Assembly (NCBI GenBank): GCA_905182785.1
Contig: CAJJDF010000005.1
Coordinates: 1-41,291 of the forward strand
DNA: 41,291 nt
Reading direction: 5' to 3'
Source of the DNA: an uncultured Flavobacteriales bacterium
Lineage (GTDB): Bacteria; Bacteroidota; Bacteroidia; Flavobacteriales_D; CAJJDF01
The notes under the pieces are model-generated. The model was not told the DNA's origin. It saw nothing but the letters and a program-made list of their open reading frames with translations, and made no database searches. Shown here piece by piece: positions 17,579 to 26,048 of the stretch. Both the position numbers and the translations under genes were made by a program. Every line of letters begins with the position of its first letter. Positions within the stretch are counted from its first letter, which is position 1.

Positions 17579-18028
17579 ATGAGTTTAACAGAAACGATAA
17601 ATACAGATATTAAAAACGCTATGAAAGCCCGTGAAAAGGAAAAATTAGCTGCTTTGAGAGCAATAAAATCAGCTTTGCTATTGGAAGCTTCCAAAGATGG
17701 AAGTGGAGAAGTGAGTGAAGAAGCTGAGATGAAAATACTACAGAAGTTACACAAGCAAAGAAAAGATGCTGCGGCTCTTTACGAAGAACAAAATCGCCCA
17801 GATTTATTGGAAGACGAAGTTTTTCAGGCAGGTGTAATAGAAGCTTATTTACCGGCTCAAATGAGCGAAGAGGAAATAGGAGAGGTAGTAAAAAGTATCA
17901 TAGCTAAAACTGGCGCATCTTCTCCTGCAGACATGGGGAAAGTAATGGGAGCAGCAATGGGCCAATTGGCTGGAAAAGCTGACGGTAAAATTATTTCGAT
18001 GTTGGTAAAGAAATACTTAGTGGGTTAA
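17579..18028 (+). CDS. yqeY: GatB/YqeY domain-containing protein
   Basis: 149 residues, wholly helical, matching the stand-alone YqeY family: MSLTETINTDIKNAMKAREKEKLAALRAIKSAL at the start, LHKQRKDAAALYEEQNRPDLLEDE in the middle and the C-terminal LAGKADGKIISMLVKKYL. The C-terminal part is related to the tRNA-binding tail domain of the GatB amidotransferase subunit, but the role of stand-alone YqeY is not settled. It closes the dcw cluster, as in many Bacteroidota, and is followed 24 bases later by a strong terminator. Confidence 0.92.
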   Translation: MSLTETINTDIKNAMKAREKEKLAALRAIKSALLLEASKDGSGEVSEEAEMKILQKLHKQRKDAAALYEEQNRPDLLEDEVFQAGVIEAYLPAQMSEEEIGEVVKSIIAKTGASSPADMGKVMGAAMGQLAGKADGKIISMLVKKYLVG

Positions 18029-18052
18029 GAGAGATTAACCTTGTTGTTTATT

Positions 18053-18095
18053 AAAAAAAACCCCTTCTGTTGTTGTTGACAGAAGGGGGTTTTTG
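18053..18095. terminator. Bidirectional intrinsic terminator
   Basis: A-run plus CCCCTTCTGT (to 18070), an 8-base loop, and ACAGAAGGGG (from 18079) with GGTTTTT. A long G/C-containing stem has A/T runs on both flanks. It can stop transcription from the dcw cluster (plus) and from the convergent lipoprotein gene (minus). Confidence 0.92.
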
Positions 18096-18096
18096 T

Positions 18097-18594
18097 TTAG
18101 TTTACTTTTTCAAAAATGTGTTTAACATATGTACCACAGTTTTCACAAGGAGGAGATGAAAATATTTCATTACTATATGAAGTAATTGCCATTTTATTTT
18201 CATTAACAAAAAAAATGTCTTATGTTTTTTTGGTACTATATCTTTGTGATATTTCAGCAGAAAATAAGAAATAATTTGCCATTGTATCTATTGTTTGAGG
18301 GCAAGAAAAATAGAGTTTTCTATTAGGTGGATACTCCTCTGCCTCCTCTAAACGAATAAGAAACTTTTCTTCTTCATCATTTTTTTTTACGAAGATTTTA
18401 CCATTTTTTTTGAATGTAATCTTCGGAGGATTTGTAGTATCAAAAACTTCGAGCTTACAACCACTAGTTCTGTGATCAGTTGAAAATATTTCTTTCCATT
18501 CTCCTATTAATTTAGAATAATTGCCTTCTAATTTCTCTTTTTTACAAGAAAACAAGATTAATGTTAAAAGTAATATTGCGAGAAAAGGTTTCAT
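18097..18594 (-). pseudogene. Small lipoprotein gene with premature stop codon
   Basis: From ATG 18594 the product begins MKPFLAILLLTLILFSCKKE, a lipoprotein signal with lipobox LFSC, then a GEWK motif (KLIGEWKEIFSTD) and beta-rich segments like lipocalin-like Bacteroidota lipoproteins. The frame stops at TAA 18222-18220 after ...RYSTKKT. Directly after that stop the same frame stays open for 40 further codons with protein-like content, including SSPPCENCGTYVKHIFEKVN, and ends at 18097, two bases before the terminator. The simplest reading is one nonsense mutation in a ~165-residue lipoprotein. Alternatively the 124-residue form is the true product and the tail is residual. Function is unknown. 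Confidence 0.65.
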
Positions 18595-18668
18595 GAAATA
18601 AACTTGGCTAAAAAAAGCACTAAAAGAAAATTTAAGTCGATAAATACAAGAAAATTAAGTAGAACTAT

Positions 18669-19316
18669 TTAGTTTTTATAATAAATCTTAATCTCCACTT
18701 CTTGGGTTTTAAGATTCATTTTTCCAATTTTCACTCTTTCTATTTTCAATCCAGTTTGTGTGGTTAATTCAGCAAGTAGTTCTTCTCGTCTTTCGGGATT
18801 TGTTTTGGCAATATTACCATATACCAATTCCATAGAAGAAGGTTTAGTAATTGTTTTTCCTTTCAAAAACAACTCCATAAAATAAAGAATCGTAATTGCT
18901 GCCGTATTGATAAATACGATTTCGTAAACACTCATTTTTTTAGAAAAAGCATTAATCATAGAAAGTCCAATAAATACAAACAAGTAACTCATGTCTTTGA
19001 TAGGGATAGGATCTGTACGAAAGCGAATAATTCCTAAGAGAGCAAATAATCCAATTGCAACTCCTGTATTAAATTTGAATGCTTTAAGAGCAAAACAGAG
19101 GAAAAATACTACAGAGGCAATCAATAGATAAGCAAACAAGAATTGTTTTTTCTTTCCATTGAATGGGTAATAAATTAAGCGTGCAATTATGGTTGTGATT
19201 AATAAATTAAGCCCAAAAAGAACTACTAGTTTATAGAAGTCATCATTAAAGATTTCAATTCCAAAAAGTTCGGGTTTAGATACTTTAGAGGCTTGTAGGA
19301 ATAAAGTGTTTAACAT
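18669..19316 (-). CDS. DUF4956 domain-containing membrane protein
   Basis: 215 residues with four to five transmembrane helices in the first ~150 residues and a soluble C-terminal ~65-residue domain with ferredoxin-like alternation (LAELTTQTGLKIERVKIGKMNLKTQEVEIKIYY). The motif GLFALLGIIRFRTDPIPIKDMSYLFVFIGL is the hallmark of DUF4956. Relatives are often next to VTC-type polyphosphate polymerase genes, which are not seen here. Function is unknown. It lies 128 bases downstream of the ABC transporter pair on the same strand, so it may or may not be cotranscribed. Confidence 0.85.
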   Translation of the reverse strand: MLNTLFLQASKVSKPELFGIEIFNDDFYKLVVLFGLNLLITTIIARLIYYPFNGKKKQFLFAYLLIASVVFFLCFALKAFKFNTGVAIGLFALLGIIRFRTDPIPIKDMSYLFVFIGLSMINAFSKKMSVYEIVFINTAAITILYFMELFLKGKTITKPSSMELVYGNIAKTNPERREELLAELTTQTGLKIERVKIGKMNLKTQEVEIKIYYKN

Positions 19317-19444
19317 AGTTTATTGCTTTAGTTTAATCTTTGACGATATAATTTTTATTATCCTTTTATCTCCTCAAGGGAATAAGGTGTGATAATTATT
19401 TGTTTAACTAAGAGGTACTATTTCTTAATAGAACCTAGTGTTAA

Positions 19445-20203
19445 TTAGATCAACTTCCCCCTCAATTGCTTCATAAATTCTGAAGCATAAACAAAATCAC
19501 CAATTTCTTGATTGTTCGTAGTTACAATAGAATGGTTGTCGCCAGTCCACCAATTTTCACCTTCGTGAATGTACAGGATATTCTCCCCAATCTCCATTAC
19601 CGAGTTCATGTCGTGAGTAATTACGACAGTTGTCATGTCATATTCTTTCGTAAGGTCATGAATCAAATTATCAATTACGATAGATGTTTTTGGGTCTAAC
19701 CCCGAGTTTGGTTCATCACAAAAAAGGTATTGTGGATTAAGAGCAATTGCTCTAGCAATAGCAACTCTTTTTTGCATTCCTCCACTAATTTCTGAGGGGA
19801 ATAAGTGGTTTTTGTTCTCTAATTCTACTCTTTCCAGGCAAAAATTTACTCTTTCCAGCATCTCTTCTTTACTCATGTCTGTGAACATGGTGAGAGGAAA
19901 CATAACATTTTGTTCTACACTGTAAGAATCAAACAAGGCACTTCCTTGAAATAGCATTCCAATTTGGGTTCTGATTTTTTTTCTTTCTGATTTATTCATG
20001 GCAGAGAAGTTCTCCCCTCCATAAATTACCTCTCCAGAATCTACTTCATACAAACCAACAATGCATTTGGTAAGCACTGATTTTCCAGATCCACTTTGCC
20101 CAATGATGAGGTTAGTCTTTCCTTTTTCAAATTCAAACGAAATATCTTTTATAATTTCGGTTCCGCTAAATCCTTTTATTACGTTATTTACAATAATACT
20201 CAT
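19445..20203 (-). CDS. mlaF: ABC transporter ATP-binding protein, MlaF type
   Basis: 252-residue cytoplasmic ATPase. Walker A GQSGSGKS (35-42), Q-loop MLFQGSALFDSYSV, signature SGGMQKRVAIARAI, Walker B YLFCDEPNSGLDP and H-loop VVITHDM are all intact. The LFQGSALFDS Q-loop and GGMQKR signature are typical of ATPases that power MCE/Mla lipid transport. It is separated by two bases from the MlaE-type permease. The periplasmic MCE protein (MlaD) that normally completes the machine is not adjacent, so it must be elsewhere. Confidence 0.9.
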   Translation of the reverse strand: MSIIVNNVIKGFSGTEIIKDISFEFEKGKTNLIIGQSGSGKSVLTKCIVGLYEVDSGEVIYGGENFSAMNKSERKKIRTQIGMLFQGSALFDSYSVEQNVMFPLTMFTDMSKEEMLERVNFCLERVELENKNHLFPSEISGGMQKRVAIARAIALNPQYLFCDEPNSGLDPKTSIVIDNLIHDLTKEYDMTTVVITHDMNSVMEIGENILYIHEGENWWTGDNHSIVTTNNQEIGDFVYASEFMKQLRGKLI

Positions 20204-20205
20204 AG

Positions 20206-20952
20206 TTATAACAATAAGAAATAAGTGATTATAAGATTGATAAGCAGTATAACCATACTACTAGCAACAACCGATTTTGTTCCAGATTTCCCGACTTCTA
20301 AAGCTCCACCACTTGGGTTTACATAATATCCAAAATAGGAAGGAATAGTAGCAATAAAAAAGGCAAAAAAGAGCGTTTTTATCAAAGAATAAGTAATACT
20401 AAAGGGGTCGAAGTAATACTGGAGCCCCATGATGTACTTTTCTAAAGTTATAATACCTGCTTGAGTACCAATTAGTCCTCCGCCAATAAGACCTAGCCCC
20501 ATACTTATTAATACTATAAATGGAAAGATAAAAAGGGAAGCGAGAATTTTTGGTAAAACCAAATGGTTAATGGAGTTTACTCCCATAACTTCTAGGGCAT
20601 CAATTTGCTCTGTAAGTCTCATTGTTCCAACCTCTGAAGCAATGTTAGATCCTACTTTCCCTGCTAAGATTAAGCAAATCATAGTAGATGAAAACTCGAG
20701 AATCATAGATTGGCGAGTAGCAAACCCAACGGTATAGGCAGGAATCAAAGGAGAATCAATATTTGAGGCAGTTTGAATTACCATTACTGCTCCCATAAAA
20801 AGAGAGAGTAAAGCAACAATACTTAAGGAGCTAATCCCTATAGTATTAATCTCTATGATGAAGTTTTTTCTAAGCACAGACCATTTTTCAGGCTTTTTAA
20901 AAGCTTGTCCAATCATCAAAATAAATCGACCGATATGTTCAAATAAATTCAA
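20206..20952 (-). CDS. mlaE: ABC transporter permease, MlaE type
   Basis: 248 residues with an N-terminal amphipathic segment and about five to six hydrophobic helices. The conserved core GKVGSNIASEVGTMRLTEQIDALEVMGVN is the MlaE/MCE permease signature. PKILASLFIFPFIVLISMGLGLIGG and the GALEVGKSGTKSVVASS C-terminus also match. In known systems this inner-membrane subunit works with MlaF and an MCE protein to move phospholipids between membranes. It heads a two-gene unit divergent from the mini-lipoprotein at 21071. Confidence 0.92.
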   Translation of the reverse strand: MNLFEHIGRFILMIGQAFKKPEKWSVLRKNFIIEINTIGISSLSIVALLSLFMGAVMVIQTASNIDSPLIPAYTVGFATRQSMILEFSSTMICLILAGKVGSNIASEVGTMRLTEQIDALEVMGVNSINHLVLPKILASLFIFPFIVLISMGLGLIGGGLIGTQAGIITLEKYIMGLQYYFDPFSITYSLIKTLFFAFFIATIPSYFGYYVNPSGGALEVGKSGTKSVVASSMVILLINLIITYFLLL

Positions 20953-21070
20953 TTGTCTTATCTTTAAGATATAAAAATAGCCTTAATTTTAGTTTCTATC
21001 AAAATAGGCAAGGCCTTTTTACCGTTTACTTATAACCAATCAGGGTTTGATAAGTTTAAAAAACACAATA

Positions 21071-21202
21071 ATGAAAAAAGAACGATTAATAAAATTATTT
21101 TTTGCAGCAGCATTAATTGTTGCTTGTTCTTCATGTGTTACTAAGAAAAAAAAGAAATGCAATACTTGTCCTACTTGGGGAGGAGTTCAGACTGAACTAT
21201 AA
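21071..21202 (+). CDS. 43-residue Cys-rich mini-lipoprotein
   Basis: ATG at 21071 to TAA at 21202. The product starts MKKERLIKLFFAAALIVACS, a lipoprotein-type signal with Cys at 19 and again at 22, then VTKKKKKCNTCP and a short WGGVQTEL tail. The poly-lysine followed by CxxC could chelate metal or contact an anionic surface, but this is speculation. The intact signal, clear stop and isolated position between the lipid transporter and obg support a real gene. Function is unknown. Confidence 0.6.
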   Translation: MKKERLIKLFFAAALIVACSSCVTKKKKKCNTCPTWGGVQTEL

Positions 21203-21204
21203 GT

Positions 21205-21335
21205 ATTACGAATTATGAATAAAAAAACATGATTTTAATTCCTTAAAACGATTCAATGTTAAATTTCTTCTAAAAACCAATAAAAGAAGTTCAAAATCAT
21301 AAATAATTCGCAATTCGCAATTAATCATTCGTAAT
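21205..21335. repeat. Nested palindromic AT-rich element with 7-bp repeats
   Basis: Outer arms ATTACGAAT (21205-21213) and ATTCGTAAT (21327-21335), middle arms ATGATTTT (21229-21236) and AAAATCAT (21293-21300), inner arms CTTCT (21267-21271) and AGAAG (21285-21289) are all perfectly complementary and nested. The right end is a 7-base tandem: ATTCGCA, ATTCGCA, ATTAATC, ATTCGTA (21306-21333). It contains no open frame. Confidence 0.5.
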
Positions 21336-21340
21336 TCTAT

Positions 21341-21348
21341 TAGTTTTG
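21341..21348 (+). promoter_or_regulatory. Candidate -7 element for obg
   Basis: TAGTTTTG fits TAnnTTTG, 17 bases before the obg GTG, directly after the palindromic element. Confidence 0.4.
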
Positions 21349-21365
21349 TAAAAAACTAAACAAAA

Positions 21366-22373
21366 GTGTCAAAGTCAAATTTCATAGATTACGTTAAAAT
21401 CTGTTGCCGATCTGGTAAAGGTGGTGCAGGAAGTGCACATTTTTACAGAGATAAAATTACTGCAAAAGGAGGGCCAGATGGAGGTGATGGAGGAAGAGGT
21501 GGTCATGTTATTTTGAGAGGAAGTAGCCAACTATGGACTTTAATTCACCTTAAATTTTCTCGCCACGTAATTGCTGGGCATGGAGATGTGGGAAGAGGTA
21601 AGCATCAAACTGGATCCGAAGGAGAAGATAAAATTGTGGAAGTGCCTTTGGGAACTTTGATAAAAGATGGCGAAACAGAAAAAGTTTTGTTTGAGATTAC
21701 GGAGCACGGACAAGAGGTTATTTTGACCAAAGGAGGAAAGGGAGGAAGAGGGAATGATCATTTTAAATCTCCTACCAATCAATCTCCGAGATACGCTCAG
21801 CCTGGTGAACTTGGAAAAGAGGAATGGAAAATACTAGAACTTAAAGTCCTTGCAGATGTTGGTTTGGTAGGGTTTCCTAACGCAGGTAAATCTACATTAC
21901 TTTCGGTAGTTTCTGCTGCAAAACCAAAAATTGCCAATTATGAGTTTACGACTTTAGTTCCAAACTTAGGAATTGTAGAATACAGAAATCACAAGTCATT
22001 TGTGATGGCAGATATACCTGGAATTATTGAAGGAGCAAACGAAGGAAAAGGACTAGGGCATAGATTTTTACGTCACATTGAACGAAACGCATTGTTGTTG
22101 TTTATGGTTCCTGCAGATAGCAAGGATATTCAAAAAGAATTTGATATTTTGATGAATGAGTTAGGAACTTATAACTCAGAATTATTAGATAAGGACAGAG
22201 TGCTTGCAATTACAAAATCTGACATGTTGGATGATGAATTGAAAGAGGAAATAAGAGCAGAATTACCTCAAGGAATTGAAACTGTATTTATTTCAGCCGT
22301 AGCTCAACAAGGAATTACAGAACTGAAAGATTTATTGTGGAAGTATATTTCTCAAGTGGAAAAAAGTGTTTAA
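21366..22373 (+). CDS. obg: GTPase Obg/CgtA
   Basis: 335-residue ribosome-associated GTPase involved in 50S assembly and stress control. The N-terminal OBG fold is glycine-rich ([35 protein letters not shown]). The G domain has G1 [12 protein letters not shown]2 TTLVPNLG, G3 [10 protein letters not shown]4 TKSD and G5 SAVAQQG. The start is GTG 21366, giving [12 protein letters not shown], the expected N-terminus. No C-terminal OCT extension is present, which is normal outside Firmicutes. It is preceded by a palindromic intergenic element. Confidence 0.95.
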   Translation: MSKSNFIDYVKICCRSGKGGAGSAHFYRDKITAKGGPDGGDGGRGGHVILRGSSQLWTLIHLKFSRHVIAGHGDVGRGKHQTGSEGEDKIVEVPLGTLIKDGETEKVLFEITEHGQEVILTKGGKGGRGNDHFKSPTNQSPRYAQPGELGKEEWKILELKVLADVGLVGFPNAGKSTLLSVVSAAKPKIANYEFTTLVPNLGIVEYRNHKSFVMADIPGIIEGANEGKGLGHRFLRHIERNALLLFMVPADSKDIQKEFDILMNELGTYNSELLDKDRVLAITKSDMLDDELKEEIRAELPQGIETVFISAVAQQGITELKDLLWKYISQVEKSV

Positions 22374-22501
22374 TTATTAGATCTATTTTTTAAAAAAAAG
22401 ATAAATGACCGCTCCATTTAAGGAAAGTCAGGAAGCCTTAATTCGAGAATAAAAAGGAGTAATTGACCAGATTAACCAAACTATAACATCCTTAAAAAAC
22501 T

Positions 22502-22849
22502 ATGAAAAAAGCATATTACTTATCTACTTGCGATACTTGTCAAAGAATCATGAAAGAGCTTAACATCTCTGAGGGATGGGAAAAGCAAGATATCAAAAAA
22601 GATAAAATTACTCTTGAACAACTAGAGAATATGCATAGTATGACAGGTAGTTATGAAAGTTTACTAAACAAACGAGCAAGAAAATTAGCTGAATTCAGAG
22701 GTCAAGAATGGACAGAGGAAAAACTGAAATCCATGATTTTGGGAGAGTATACTTTTTTGAAAAGGCCTGTTTTTATTTATGAAAACGAGATTTATATAGG
22801 GAATTCGAAAAAGACGGTTGAATCTTTAAAAAATAGACTAGGTGCCTAA
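22502..22849 (+). CDS. ArsC/Spx-family thioredoxin-fold protein
   Basis: 115 residues with an N-terminal CDTC motif (STCDTCQRIMKEL), the WEKQDIKKDKITLEQLE segment and the FLKRPVFIYENEIYIG stretch typical of the ArsC/Spx/YffB fold. Classical arsenate reductases carry three downstream arginines; only the R in LKRP is clear here, so arsenate reduction is not established. It may be a thiol-redox or glutathione-type reductase, or a regulator. Its end overlaps the GTG start of the permease gene by 8 bases, so the two are coupled. Confidence 0.8.
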   Translation: MKKAYYLSTCDTCQRIMKELNISEGWEKQDIKKDKITLEQLENMHSMTGSYESLLNKRARKLAEFRGQEWTEEKLKSMILGEYTFLKRPVFIYENEIYIGNSKKTVESLKNRLGA

Positions 22850-23747
22850 AAATCTACTTGCACATTTGGCTTTATTGGCTGTAAATCTAATTTACGGAAG
22901 TAGTCATTTTATTGCAAAAATAGTCATGCCTGATTATTTAAAACCCAATACTTTTATCTTGTTAAGGATATTTGGAGCTACCCTCATGTTTTGGTCTTTA
23001 CGGTTTTTTATCAGAGAAAAAGTTGAGAATAAAGACCTCATAAAAATTGCCATAGCTGGTTTTTTTGGAGTTGCATTAAATCAGTTATTATTTTTTCAGG
23101 GGTTGAGTATTACTTCCCCTATAGATTCAGCTATAATAATGGTTACATCTCCTGTAATTGTTACGCTTTTGTCTTTTTTTATACTTAAAACCAAGCTTAC
23201 GAGCAATAAAGTAATTGGAATCTCCTCAGGACTTATTGGAGCTATTTTGTTAATTTATTTGAGCAGTAACGGTAACACAGATTCTTCAATACTTGGAAAT
23301 TTATTTATTCTAGGAAATGCGACCAGTTATTCTTTGTATTTGGTATTGGTAAAGCCTTTATTAAATAAATACAAACCACTTACTGTAATCAGTTACATGT
23401 TTCTTTTTGCATTTTTTATAGTATTACCATTTGGGATTCAAGATTTGGATGATTTTAGTTGGGATTTTCCTCCTACTGTTTTATTGGCAATAGGATTCAT
23501 TATTTTGTTTACAACCTTTTGTACTTACTTGTTTAATATTTTTGCAGTGAAACAATTATCTCCAACCATTGCTAGTAGTTATATTTATTTACAACCGGTA
23601 TTTGCTATGTTGATCGGTTTTTTTATTGCATTGGGAGATTCAAATAGTAATCATTTTGGGGAGATTACTTGGCAAAAAATAGGATGCACTCTTCTTATTT
23701 TTACAGGAGTTTTTCTTACTAGTAGAACTAAAAAAGCAATCAATTAG
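22842..23747 (+). CDS. EamA/DMT-family permease
   Basis: 301 residues with ten hydrophobic helices in two five-helix repeats (EamA domains about 1-135 and 150-290). Motifs include NLIYGSSHFIAKIVMPDYLKP at the start, ITSPIDSAIIMVTSPVIVTLLS in the first repeat and LSPTIASSYIYLQPVFAMLIG in the second. Drug/metabolite transporter relatives export amino acids, nucleotides or other metabolites; the substrate cannot be told. The start is GTG 22842, overlapping the ArsC-like gene. Confidence 0.87.
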   Translation: MPKNLLAHLALLAVNLIYGSSHFIAKIVMPDYLKPNTFILLRIFGATLMFWSLRFFIREKVENKDLIKIAIAGFFGVALNQLLFFQGLSITSPIDSAIIMVTSPVIVTLLSFFILKTKLTSNKVIGISSGLIGAILLIYLSSNGNTDSSILGNLFILGNATSYSLYLVLVKPLLNKYKPLTVISYMFLFAFFIVLPFGIQDLDDFSWDFPPTVLLAIGFIILFTTFCTYLFNIFAVKQLSPTIASSYIYLQPVFAMLIGFFIALGDSNSNHFGEITWQKIGCTLLIFTGVFLTSRTKKAIN

Positions 23748-23773
23748 ACTCTCTTATTTAACTAAATTAAGTT

Positions 23774-23781
23774 TACCTTTG
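23774..23781 (+). promoter_or_regulatory. Candidate -7 element for yicC
   Basis: TACCTTTG fits TAnnTTTG in the 54-base gap before yicC, 20 bases from the ATG. No TTG -33 is evident. Confidence 0.5.
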
Positions 23782-23801
23782 CATAACAAATAGAACGCAC
23801 T

Positions 23802-24677
23802 ATGATTCAATCAATGACAGGTTACGGTAAAGCTACCGGAACATACAAAGACAAAAAGATAACAATAGAAGTGAAATCTCTTAATAGTAAATACTTCGAT
23901 TTAAATCTTAGGCTACCAAGTTTTTACAGAGAAAACGAACTGACTCTGAATAAAATGTTGTCCAAATTGATAGTGAGAGGGAAAGTAGACTTTTCTATTT
24001 ATGTGGAGTTACCACCAAAATCAAATTCTACCAAAATAAATCACGAAGTGGTGACCACTTATTTTAACGATTTAAAATCCTTATCAGACTCTTTAGGAGT
24101 AAAGGATGATTCGAAATTAATGGAAATGGCAATGAAAATGCCAGAGGTTTATAGTCAAGAAAGAGAAGAATTGGACGAAGATGAATGGAAAGCTGTAGAG
24201 TTAATGATTCAAGAAGCTATTGTGAATTTTGAAGATTTTAGAAAAAGAGAAGGACAAATATTACACAATGAATTTTCTGGTTATATTACAAGAATAGCAG
24301 AGTTAATGCAAGAAGTGGAGCAATACGAAGGAGAACGCATTGAAACGGTAAAAGCAAGGCTAAAATCTAACTTAGAAGAGAAGCTGGATAATCCACAAAT
24401 AGATAACAACAGATTTGAGCAAGAGCTTATTTATTTCATAGAGAAATATGATGTAACGGAAGAAAAAGTGAGACTAAAAGGACATTTAGATTATTTTTTG
24501 GAGGTAATAAAAAGTGAACAATCTGAAGGAAAAAAACTAGGATTTATTTCTCAAGAAATAGGAAGAGAAGTTAATACTTTAGGATCTAAAGCCAATCACC
24601 AAGAGATTCAAAAAATCGTGGTAGAAATGAAAGATTTACTAGAGAAGATTAAAGAGCAGGTATTAAATACGCTTTAA
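23802..24677 (+). CDS. yicC: YicC family endoribonuclease
   Basis: 291 residues. The start MIQSMTGYGKATGTYKDKKI and NSKYFDLNLRLPSFYRENE are the YicC_N signature, and the C-terminal LGFISQEIGREVNTLGSKANHQEIQKIVVEMKDLLEKIKEQVLN is the DUF1732 signature. The family (YicC/YloC) is described as an endoribonuclease that degrades some small RNAs. In many relatives gmk (guanylate kinase) follows; here a convergent sulfatase lies two bases beyond the stop instead, so that linkage is lost. Confidence 0.93.
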   Translation: MIQSMTGYGKATGTYKDKKITIEVKSLNSKYFDLNLRLPSFYRENELTLNKMLSKLIVRGKVDFSIYVELPPKSNSTKINHEVVTTYFNDLKSLSDSLGVKDDSKLMEMAMKMPEVYSQEREELDEDEWKAVELMIQEAIVNFEDFRKREGQILHNEFSGYITRIAELMQEVEQYEGERIETVKARLKSNLEEKLDNPQIDNNRFEQELIYFIEKYDVTEEKVRLKGHLDYFLEVIKSEQSEGKKLGFISQEIGREVNTLGSKANHQEIQKIVVEMKDLLEKIKEQVLNTL

Positions 24678-24679
24678 TT

Positions 24680-25999
24680 TTATAACCTAATCCTTACAAC
24701 TTCAGCTTCAAGTTCTGCTTTTATTATACTATCTGATGTACTAAGAGGAAGTCTTGAAGGTGCCATTAGATTTGGATTTTCAAACTCATTAATTGATAAA
24801 TTGTAAAGTGCTTCTGTACCATCATCAAACCTGATGTATTTGTGAGTGTTATTTCTTATCGTATAATCAGTATTAGAATTTGAGTTGTTTCCAACTTCAG
24901 AGTAAATGTAATTTCTTGTTCCTTTGTTTTGATCCGAAAAAGTGTTTTTGAAACTTTTACTGTCATTTATATCAGTAGTTCCTGTACCAGTTAAATCTGC
25001 AATAGTGGCATACACATCTACTGTACTAACAAAGGCATCATCTGTTTCGTTTATTCTGTTGACTCCATTACCCGAAACAATCATAGGGACATTAATTCCT
25101 CCTTTGTACACACTTCCTTTTGCCCTTTGCGAAGAGTATCTTTGCACAACCTGATTAGGAGTTCCGTTATCCCCGATGAAAATGATAATTGTATTATCTC
25201 TTTCAGTTTGACTCATAGAATCTAATAATCTTCCTATTTGATAATCCATAGCTTCTATCATAGCCATGTAATACGGCAAAGGATTTGCAGCAATACTTGC
25301 TGAATCAGAAGGTAAAGCTCCTTGAGAATGCATTACAGTTGGAGGTAAATGAAAAGGCGAATGTGGGGCCGTGTATGCAAGCCATAAGAACCAAGGTTTA
25401 GTTTGGTCATCTACCCAATCAATAGCTAAGTCTGTAATTTTTGTAGTTATATAGTCTGTAGAATTTGATGTAGCTCCATTTTCAGTAAAGTTCCAATTGG
25501 AATATGATTTGGCGGCTCCAGAGAGTAATCCAGCATAATATCCAACTCCTATGTCTGTAGGATGAGATGGTGAAGTAGATAAATGCCATTTTCCAATTAC
25601 AGCATGTGCATATCTATTACCAGTATTATTATCTATATGTGATTGTAAAGAAGTTTCAGAAGTAGATAATACATCACCTACTTTTAATACATTGGTTCTA
25701 AATCCATATTTTCCAGTTAGCATACTAGATCTTGTTGGAGTACAAACAGGATAAGACCAAAAGTTGTTATAACGAACCCCTTGGTTAATCATATTTTGAA
25801 TGTTTGGTACATTGGGTTTTATTGTTCCAACATTATAGCCTGGAGTAGCATCCAATCCCATGTCATCTGCAATAATTAGTAGGATATTCGGTCTTGTATC
25901 AGTTAATCCACCACAATCAATTGTGGATGATGAATTAGTCTCTTTTTTACAAGAAAAAAGGAAGACTATAGTCAAGGAAAAGTAAATTATTTTTTTCAT
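24680..25999 (-). CDS. Lipoprotein sulfatase
   Basis: 439 residues. MKKIIYFSLTIVFLFSCKKE is a lipoprotein signal with Cys17. The alkaline-phosphatase-like sulfatase fold is shown by PNILLIIADDMGLDA (metal-binding Asp pair) and by CTPTRSSMLTGKYG with Cys86, fitting the C-x-P-x-R sulfatase signature in which Cys becomes formylglycine. GKWHLS, the LWLAYTAPHSPFHLP segment and IFIGDNGTPNQV complete the site. Substrate is unknown; marine Bacteroidota use such enzymes on sulfated polysaccharides. No SusC/SusD pair or glycoside hydrolase is adjacent, and no anaerobic maturase is seen. It is 49 bases downstream of the photolyase operon on the same strand. Confidence 0.9.
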   Translation of the reverse strand: MKKIIYFSLTIVFLFSCKKETNSSSTIDCGGLTDTRPNILLIIADDMGLDATPGYNVGTIKPNVPNIQNMINQGVRYNNFWSYPVCTPTRSSMLTGKYGFRTNVLKVGDVLSTSETSLQSHIDNNTGNRYAHAVIGKWHLSTSPSHPTDIGVGYYAGLLSGAAKSYSNWNFTENGATSNSTDYITTKITDLAIDWVDDQTKPWFLWLAYTAPHSPFHLPPTVMHSQGALPSDSASIAANPLPYYMAMIEAMDYQIGRLLDSMSQTERDNTIIIFIGDNGTPNQVVQRYSSQRAKGSVYKGGINVPMIVSGNGVNRINETDDAFVSTVDVYATIADLTGTGTTDINDSKSFKNTFSDQNKGTRNYIYSEVGNNSNSNTDYTIRNNTHKYIRFDDGTEALYNLSINEFENPNLMAPSRLPLSTSDSIIKAELEAEVVRIRL

Positions 26000-26048
26000 A
26001 AGTATTGAAGTTATATCTTTTTGGACGATACTTCAAAATATTTCCTTC

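Noticed and set aside
17196-18222. TAA reassigned as a sense codon (alternative genetic code), suggested by two in-frame TAA codons
   Set aside because: Many intact genes here end in TAA at the expected family length (murE, rsmH, yqeY, kbl), so TAA is a normal stop; mutation or read error is simpler.
11963-22480. Shared ACCAGATTAA strings in gaps before murC (about 11975) and before the ArsC-like gene (about 22465)
   Set aside because: The match is short and AT-rich, with no consistent spacing to start codons; likely chance.
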